A stretch of DNA of 16,778 nucleotides from Actinomycetes bacterium (GTDB taxonomy: Bacteria; Actinomycetota; CADDZG01; JAHWKV01), in assembly GCA_029263035.1 (NCBI GenBank), contig JAJCYF010000152.1, positions 1 to 16,778 on the forward strand, written 5' to 3'. Each line of letters opens with the position of its first letter. The stretch's first letter is position 1. A model generated the notes under the pieces. The model saw only the letters and a program-made list of their open reading frames with translations, ran no database searches and was not told where the DNA came from. The translations under genes were made by a program, and so were the position numbers. This document shows, in pieces, positions 13,118 to 16,778 of the stretch.

Positions 13118-13174
13118 CTGGTCTCAAACACCATTAAGCGCAAGCTTGTGCGGGTTCGAGTCCCGCTCCCGGCA
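13118..13174 (+). pseudogene. 3' half of a second tRNA-Leu (CAA)
   Basis: From the anticodon arm onward this repeats tRNA-Leu: GGTCTCAAACACCATT is identical, and the T-arm GCGGG-TTCGAGT-CCCGC is identical. The variable arm is AAGC-GCAA-GCTT instead of GGGT-GCAA-GCCC, so several bases changed yet the stem still pairs. The acceptor 3' strand is TCCCGGC-A instead of CGCCGGC-A. The D-arm and 5' acceptor are missing, being replaced by the TadE-like fragment. The base after the tRNA also matches the first copy (GGCACYCTGA). Confidence 0.85.
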
Positions 13175-13226
13175 CCCTGAGCCCGAACCTTCTGCTCCGG
13201 ATCTCCGCCTTAAAAAAATTCCCTGC

Positions 13227-13253
13227 TTAAGTTAGCCCCCCTGATGCCGATAA
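13227..13253 (+). promoter_or_regulatory. Sigma-28 (FliA/SigD/WhiG)-type promoter for the TadG-like gene
   Basis: TTAAGTTA, an 11-base spacer and GCCGATAA match the enterobacterial/Bacillus sigma-28 consensus TAAAGTTT-N11-GCCGATAA with 6 of 8 and 8 of 8 bases and exact spacing. It lies about 100 bases before the TTG start at 13353. The 13-base TGCCGATAACTAG is repeated at 14637-14649 before the next gene. Confidence 0.75.
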
Positions 13254-13352
13254 CTAGGCACCACACCAGGGATTCCGCCGAGTCGCAGGGTTGTCAACGC
13301 CCCGGGGGGATGTTGCGAAGCCGTCCCATGATCCTGAAAGGGTGGCGACAAT

Positions 13353-14579
13353 TTGCATTCGAGATTCAGGCAACCCGGAGCCTTCAACCGGGACGGCGAG
13401 CGGGGTGCCGTTCTCATCATCGTGGCCTTCTGCCTGACCAGCCTTCTGGGCCTGTCCGCCCTGGCCGTAGACCTCGGCTACGCCCGGCAGCGTAAAGCCC
13501 AGGCGCAAAACAGCGCCGACTTTGCCGCCCTGGCGGGCGCGGGGGTACTGGTCGCCGGAACCACCGCCGAAGCGCGAGCCGAAGCTCTCGCCTACGTGGC
13601 CCGCAACGGGTTCGACGCATCCGAAGCGAACGTTCAGATCCCTCCCACCGAAGGGCCGCGGGCGGGGGCGCCGGGCTGTATCCAGGTTCAATCCAGCGAG
13701 TCCTCTCCCAGCGTGTTCGGCGGAATCTTCGACGTGGCCACCCTGAACGTATCCGCCCGGGCCACCGCCTGCGCCAGCCCCGGCATGGGCGGAGAGTACG
13801 CAGTCTTCGCCGGGTCTACGTCATGTGCGGACGCCATCTCCCTCTCCGGCGCCAACCGGACGGTCAACGGAGGCGTCCACTCCAACCACGACATGAAAAT
13901 TCAGAGCGCCGGAACCGTCGTCAACGGAGACGCCACGTACCTTGCCGGCGATGCGCCGGTGGGCAACGTCACCTACAACCCCTCCCAGAACAACCCGCGA
14001 CAGCTTGATGGCAGCCTGGTCTACCCGGAGGTATTCAAGATTGAGGATTACGCCCCGGGCGGCGCCAAGGCCGCGCTGGCCCAGTCTCAGTTCAGGTACC
14101 GGTACGCCGGCGCGGCCGACATCAACGATCTCTGGTTGACGCTCAACCTGGCCATCAACCCACTGACCAGGACGATCGCCCCCGGCCTCTACTACACCTC
14201 GGGAGACATCGACCTGAGCGGTCACGGGTACAACGCCGCCGGCGCCACCTTTGTCACCAGCCACGGCGACATCCACTTCAATGGCAACAACTTCACCTTC
14301 AGCCCGTGGGACCCGGACGGACTGCTGCTGTTTTCGAACAAGCAGGAGTCCAGCTGCAGTTCCGGCCAGGCGGTTATCAAGCTCAACGGGAATACCCACT
14401 CCTGGACCGGGATCATGTACGCGCCCCGAGGTCCCCTGGACTTCGCCGGCACGAACGTCGGCGCTTCGCTCAGCGGGCGTCTGGTGGCCCAAACCATCAA
14501 GCTCAGCGGCTCCTCGCAAACCATTACACGTAACGCGAGCTACGCCGGCCGGAGCGGTGGGTTTGAACTGGTGGAGTGA
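13353..14579 (+). CDS. TadG-like Flp pilus protein with a repetitive beta-rich C-terminal region
   Basis: This 408-residue protein begins with the TadE/TadG-type N-terminus: a charged start, then GERGAVLIIVAFCLTSLLGLSALAVDLGYARQRKAQAQNSADFAALAGA across residues 16-63, with one membrane segment at about 19-40. Residues 110-408 lack the von Willebrand domain of classical TadG. Instead they have recurring Ser/Gly/Asn strands with SLSGANRTVNGGVHSNHD, IDLSGHGYNAAG, GDIHFNGNNFTF, IKLNGNTHSWTGIMYAPRG and IKLSGSSQTITRNA, suggesting a beta-helix or stacked-strand surface domain. A minor pilus-associated or surface-anchored role is likely. The start is TTG at 13353, with an AAAGGGTGG ribosome site about 7 bases upstream. 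Cysteines at 109, 140, 158, 335 could form disulfides outside the cell. Confidence 0.82.
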   Translation: MHSRFRQPGAFNRDGERGAVLIIVAFCLTSLLGLSALAVDLGYARQRKAQAQNSADFAALAGAGVLVAGTTAEARAEALAYVARNGFDASEANVQIPPTEGPRAGAPGCIQVQSSESSPSVFGGIFDVATLNVSARATACASPGMGGEYAVFAGSTSCADAISLSGANRTVNGGVHSNHDMKIQSAGTVVNGDATYLAGDAPVGNVTYNPSQNNPRQLDGSLVYPEVFKIEDYAPGGAKAALAQSQFRYRYAGAADINDLWLTLNLAINPLTRTIAPGLYYTSGDIDLSGHGYNAAGATFVTSHGDIHFNGNNFTFSPWDPDGLLLFSNKQESSCSSGQAVIKLNGNTHSWTGIMYAPRGPLDFAGTNVGASLSGRLVAQTIKLSGSSQTITRNASYAGRSGGFELVE

Positions 14580-14617
14580 ACAGGTCGTCCGGGACGCATG
14601 GTGCGGGAACTAACACC

Positions 14618-14645
14618 TTAAGTGCGTGCAACTTAGTGCCGATAA
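14618..14645 (+). promoter_or_regulatory. Second sigma-28-type promoter, before the TadE-like gene
   Basis: TTAAGTGC, a 12-base spacer and GCCGATAA. The -10 element is a perfect match to the sigma-28 consensus, the -35 matches less well, and the spacer is one base longer than in the copy at 13227. CTTAAG and TGCCGATAACTAG are common to both sites. Expected transcription starts about 85 bases before the GTG at 14738. Confidence 0.65.
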
Positions 14646-14737
14646 CTAGAGTGCCCGACGGAACGGCCGAGTCTCAAGCAAGCGTCTTTGGGGACCAAGC
14701 CCGCCCGCACAGGATGTGGTTGGAAGGGGAATCTCAG

Positions 14738-15259
14738 GTGCTGGAATCAGGTGACAACGCCGGCCCTCATACGAAGAACGAAGAGGGGGCCAGCGCGGTG
14801 GAGATGGCGCTGGTGCTCCCGGCACTGGTGCTGATCCTTGCCGGAATCATCGATTTCGGCCTGGTCTTCAACGACCTTATGGCCCTGCGCCAGGGTGTGG
14901 GAGCCGGTGTAAGGCAGGGAGTCGTCGCCCAGGCCGGCACGTCGAGCACCTGCACCCTCACCGGTGCTGCAGCCGCCAACACCGAGACCAAGAAGCTGAT
15001 GTGCCTGACCAAGTCCCTGGTTGCCCTGGACGAGACCGACACCCGCACGATGATCTCCTTTCCGGGTTCCAGGACCAAGGGCGGTTCGATGATCCTGTGC
15101 GCTCAAACGCCGCTTGAGTCGGCGACCACCGTGTTCGACCCGCTGCTGGATGGGGCCCTCAAGGCCAAGGTCCACATGCGCATAGAGCAGGACCTTTCGA
15201 GCTTTGGATCCGCCTCCGAGTCCGCTCTGGCGGACAGCGACTGGAGTTGGTGTGTATGA
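14738..15259 (+). CDS. TadE-like pilus assembly protein (pseudopilin)
   Basis: This 173-residue protein has the TadE signature EEGASAVEMALVLPALVLILAGIIDFGLVFN (15-45), including the conserved Glu at position 22 and the following membrane helix, as in type IV prepilin-like TadE proteins that are processed and inserted with the Flp pilus. The extracellular part contains cysteines at 72, 89, 121 and 172, possible disulfides. The open frame extends upstream to 14576, but that stretch contains the promoter. GTG at 14738 has GGAAGGGGA 7 bases upstream and is the best start; ATG at 14714 is an alternative. A fragment of a paralog lies at 13003-13117. The gene sits between TadG-like and CpaB genes. 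Confidence 0.85.
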   Translation: MLESGDNAGPHTKNEEGASAVEMALVLPALVLILAGIIDFGLVFNDLMALRQGVGAGVRQGVVAQAGTSSTCTLTGAAAANTETKKLMCLTKSLVALDETDTRTMISFPGSRTKGGSMILCAQTPLESATTVFDPLLDGALKAKVHMRIEQDLSSFGSASESALADSDWSWCV

Positions 15260-15329
15260 GCTCTCGACCTTCTGAAACAGGCTCGGCAGAGCCGGTCGTA
15301 CCGATTATCGAAATCAGGGGAGACAACAG

Positions 15330-16061
15330 ATGAAACGTTCAAAGATCGTTGTGGTGGGTGGTGCGATTATGGCGGTGCTGGGAATGCTGCTCGCATACCT
15401 CTACACCTCCAGCGCCGGCAAGAATTCCGGGGCGACGGTGGCTTCCGGCCAGACCGCACCGGCCTACGTTGCCGTAGCCGACCTCACCGTGGGAACGGTG
15501 TGGGAGGACATGGGCGAGTTGGTGGAACTACGCCAGGTCCCCGTATCCCTCAGACCCCCTCAAGCTATCAGCGACCCGGATGAGGTCGCAGGCAAGACGC
15601 TGGTCCGGTCGATGTCGACCGGGGAGATCCTCACCTCCGTACAGTTCAACTCCAACGGCGCCGAGAGCCTGAAGATACCCGATGGAATGAGGGCGCTCAC
15701 CATCAGCGTTCCGCTGCCCCAGGGCGTCGGCGACTACATCCAACCCGGCTCCAAGGCCGACATCTTCGTAACCTTCAAGGGACTTCCCGGCGAAGGGGCA
15801 GAGGACGCGACTCTCACCCAGCTCTTGTTGAGTGATGTCACAGTGCTGGCCAACCGCAGGGCACTCTCCGCAGCCGCCCAGGCGGCCGGCGGGGCCCCCA
15901 GCGACTCGGGCGACATTCTGCTCACGCTCGCGGTGGATGTCAGCCAGGCGGAGAAGATCATCTTTGCCAAGGAGAACGGCGCCCTCTGGCTGACTCTGAT
16001 GAACCCCGGGGACCCCGCGGGAGTGGGTACGGGCAGGACGTTCAGGACGGCACTGGCATGA
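15330..16061 (+). CDS. cpaB: Flp pilus assembly protein CpaB (RcpC)
   Basis: This 243-residue protein has an N-terminal membrane anchor (KIVVVGGAIMAVLGMLLAYLY, residues 5-25), then a SAF domain (about 44-108: VAVADLTVGTVW, RPPQAISDPDEVAGKTLVRSM, GEILTSVQF) and the RcpC/CpaB domain (about 118-230: ALTISVPLPQGVGDYIQPGSKADIFVT, LLLSDVTVLA, LTLAVDVSQAEKIIFAKENGALWLTL). CpaB works in the cell envelope in assembly of Tad/Flp pili. Start ATG is preceded by GGGGAG at 7 bases. Its TGA overlaps the ATG of the next gene (ATGA), so the two are coupled. Confidence 0.92.
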   Translation: MKRSKIVVVGGAIMAVLGMLLAYLYTSSAGKNSGATVASGQTAPAYVAVADLTVGTVWEDMGELVELRQVPVSLRPPQAISDPDEVAGKTLVRSMSTGEILTSVQFNSNGAESLKIPDGMRALTISVPLPQGVGDYIQPGSKADIFVTFKGLPGEGAEDATLTQLLLSDVTVLANRRALSAAAQAAGGAPSDSGDILLTLAVDVSQAEKIIFAKENGALWLTLMNPGDPAGVGTGRTFRTALA

Positions 16062-16778
16062 GCATGAGATTCATCAACCAGGCCGAGGCCCCGGAACCGG
16101 CGGAACCGGCAGGCGGCGGCGAAACCGGGGGCGGAAAGATCGACTACCAGCTCCTTCGCCGTCTGGAGTTCGAGGCCGGGAAGACCCCGGACGGGATTAG
16201 GCCCACCGATGCCGGACCCACGAAAGCCGGCGGCCCGCAGGGGCAGAAGCCGAACCATGTCCCGGGCCGGAAGGATCCCCTGGTCACCCTGGTTTCCGTA
16301 CCGTGGGAAGGCGAGGAGGAGGAGGAGTTCGAGGAAGAGGGGCCAGGGCGCCGTCCGGGTGAGATCGTTGCCGGCCCGCCCGAACCCCAGATGATCGAGG
16401 AGGAGATATCGGGCGAGCGCGTTCCGAAGGTCATCGTCGTCGACCGCGCGGGCAAGCTTGCGGTGGATCTGGGCCGGGTGGCAGAGGACCTGACACCGGA
16501 GCCTGAGGTTCTAAAACTTGACCGTCCCACCGAGATCGTCGAGGTCGCTTTGTCCGAGGACCCGGACGTGATCATCTTCGGGCTTGAGGAGGTCAACGGC
16601 GCCGGGCTCAAACGCCTTGCCCAGGTGCACAAGGCCCAGCCCAAGATCGTCATAGTCCTGTCGGACAACCGGCGCAAAACCTGGCCGGCGGCCCAGATGG
16701 CGGCCAGCGGCGCCAGCGACTTCCTCCCCGCCAACCCGTCCCGCGGCCGGCTGCGCACCAAGCTGGCGGCGGCGCTGG
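16058..16778 (+). CDS. CpaE-like pilus assembly protein, 3'-truncated by window edge
   Basis: 240 residues are visible and the frame is open at the window end. Residues 1-120 are a Pro/Gly/Glu-rich, probably disordered segment with an acidic run (EGEEEEEFEEE, 84-94). Residues 122-240 form a receiver-like domain: RVPKVIVVDR, DPDVIIFGLEEVNG, PKIVIVLSDN and AASGASDFLPANPSRGRLRTKL. The position of the phosphorylated Asp of true receivers reads IIFGLEE, so this is an atypical, probably unphosphorylated receiver, as in CpaE/TadZ. A MinD/ParA-like ATPase domain would be expected beyond the window. CpaE/TadZ localises the pilus machine at the cell membrane. The start ATG at 16058 overlaps the cpaB stop. 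Confidence 0.82.
   Translation, partial: MSMRFINQAEAPEPAEPAGGGETGGGKIDYQLLRRLEFEAGKTPDGIRPTDAGPTKAGGPQGQKPNHVPGRKDPLVTLVSVPWEGEEEEEFEEEGPGRRPGEIVAGPPEPQMIEEEISGERVPKVIVVDRAGKLAVDLGRVAEDLTPEPEVLKLDRPTEIVEVALSEDPDVIIFGLEEVNGAGLKRLAQVHKAQPKIVIVLSDNRRKTWPAAQMAASGASDFLPANPSRGRLRTKLAAAL

Noticed and set aside
12673..13137. 154-residue open frame as an intact gene
   Set aside because: It runs through the tRNA-Leu gene. Only its first part resembles a protein family, and the family's C-terminal GPK end is in another frame.
13032..13174. Second tRNA-Leu with an intron (GCCGGGG at 13032 could pair with TCCCGGC)
   Set aside because: The intervening bases align to the TadE-like gene, there is no D-arm, and the pairing is short and easily fortuitous in GC-rich sequence.
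14576..14737. TadE-like protein starting at 14576
   Set aside because: This stretch contains the sigma-28-type promoter and has no TadE features; GTG at 14738 has a good ribosome site.
1..16778. CRISPR array, rRNA genes, riboswitch or prophage
   Set aside because: No regularly spaced repeats, rRNA sequence, recognisable riboswitch core, integrase or phage structural gene was seen.

Overview
The window is high-GC DNA with bacterial gene organisation, most likely from an actinomycete-type (Actinomycetota) genome. That assignment is inferred from the high GC, a tRNA gene without an encoded CCA, frequent GTG/TTG starts, several promoters whose -10 box sits 6 bases before the start codon (leaderless layout), a LAGLIDADG-type gene fragment, and a Tad/Flp pilus cluster. 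The genus cannot be told from this sequence.

Layout. (1) 2-1255: the 3' part of trpE. (2) 1256-5264: a lower-GC accessory island. It carries a forward gene (1285-2592) whose C-terminus has an RNQLAH motif typical of HEPN RNases, a decayed second copy of the trpE 3' end (about 2720-3028), a reverse gene (3041-4753) for a fused ABC-type ATPase/TOPRIM protein of the OLD or PARIS AriA-AriB kind, and about 500 bases without a convincing gene. (3) 5265-9122: a sulfide/persulfide module. On the minus strand it has a metallo-beta-lactamase/rhodanese fusion, a single rhodanese and a zinc-ribbon protein. Diverging from these are a GntR/UTRA regulator and a TauE/SafE exporter. (4) 9137-9300: a 164-bp imperfect palindrome that looks like a MITE. 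(5) 9299-9790: a small reverse-strand hypothetical gene. (6) 9854-12663: trpC-trpB-trpA, tightly packed. (7) 12664-13174: a scrap zone with the C-terminal remnant of a LAGLIDADG endonuclease-like gene, an intact tRNA-Leu(CAA), a fragment of a TadE-like pilin gene, and the 3' half of a second tRNA-Leu. (8) 13353-16778: a Tad/Flp pilus cluster (TadG-like, TadE-like, CpaB and the start of a CpaE-like protein). The first two genes are each preceded by a sequence matching the sigma-28 (FliA/SigD/WhiG) promoter consensus.

How the parts work together. TrpE, TrpC, TrpB and TrpA supply tryptophan synthesis, but trpE is separated from trpCBA by about 8.6 kb of sulfur and accessory genes. The sulfur genes probably oxidise persulfide to sulfite and thiosulfate, move sulfane sulfur, and export the sulfur oxyanion product under the divergently encoded GntR regulator. 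The island pairs a predicted RNase-like protein with a predicted ATPase-nuclease, both common building blocks of antiphage systems. It sits between and beside copies of the trpE 3' end, which suggests it arrived by integration there. The pilus genes appear to be expressed with the motility/development sigma factor regulon.

The most noteworthy points are the trpE-end duplication flanking the HEPN gene, the untested HEPN plus ATPase-TOPRIM pairing, the tRNA-Leu/TadE mosaic, and the paired sigma-28-type promoters in front of the pilus genes. All function calls rest on reading motifs by eye; no database search was run.
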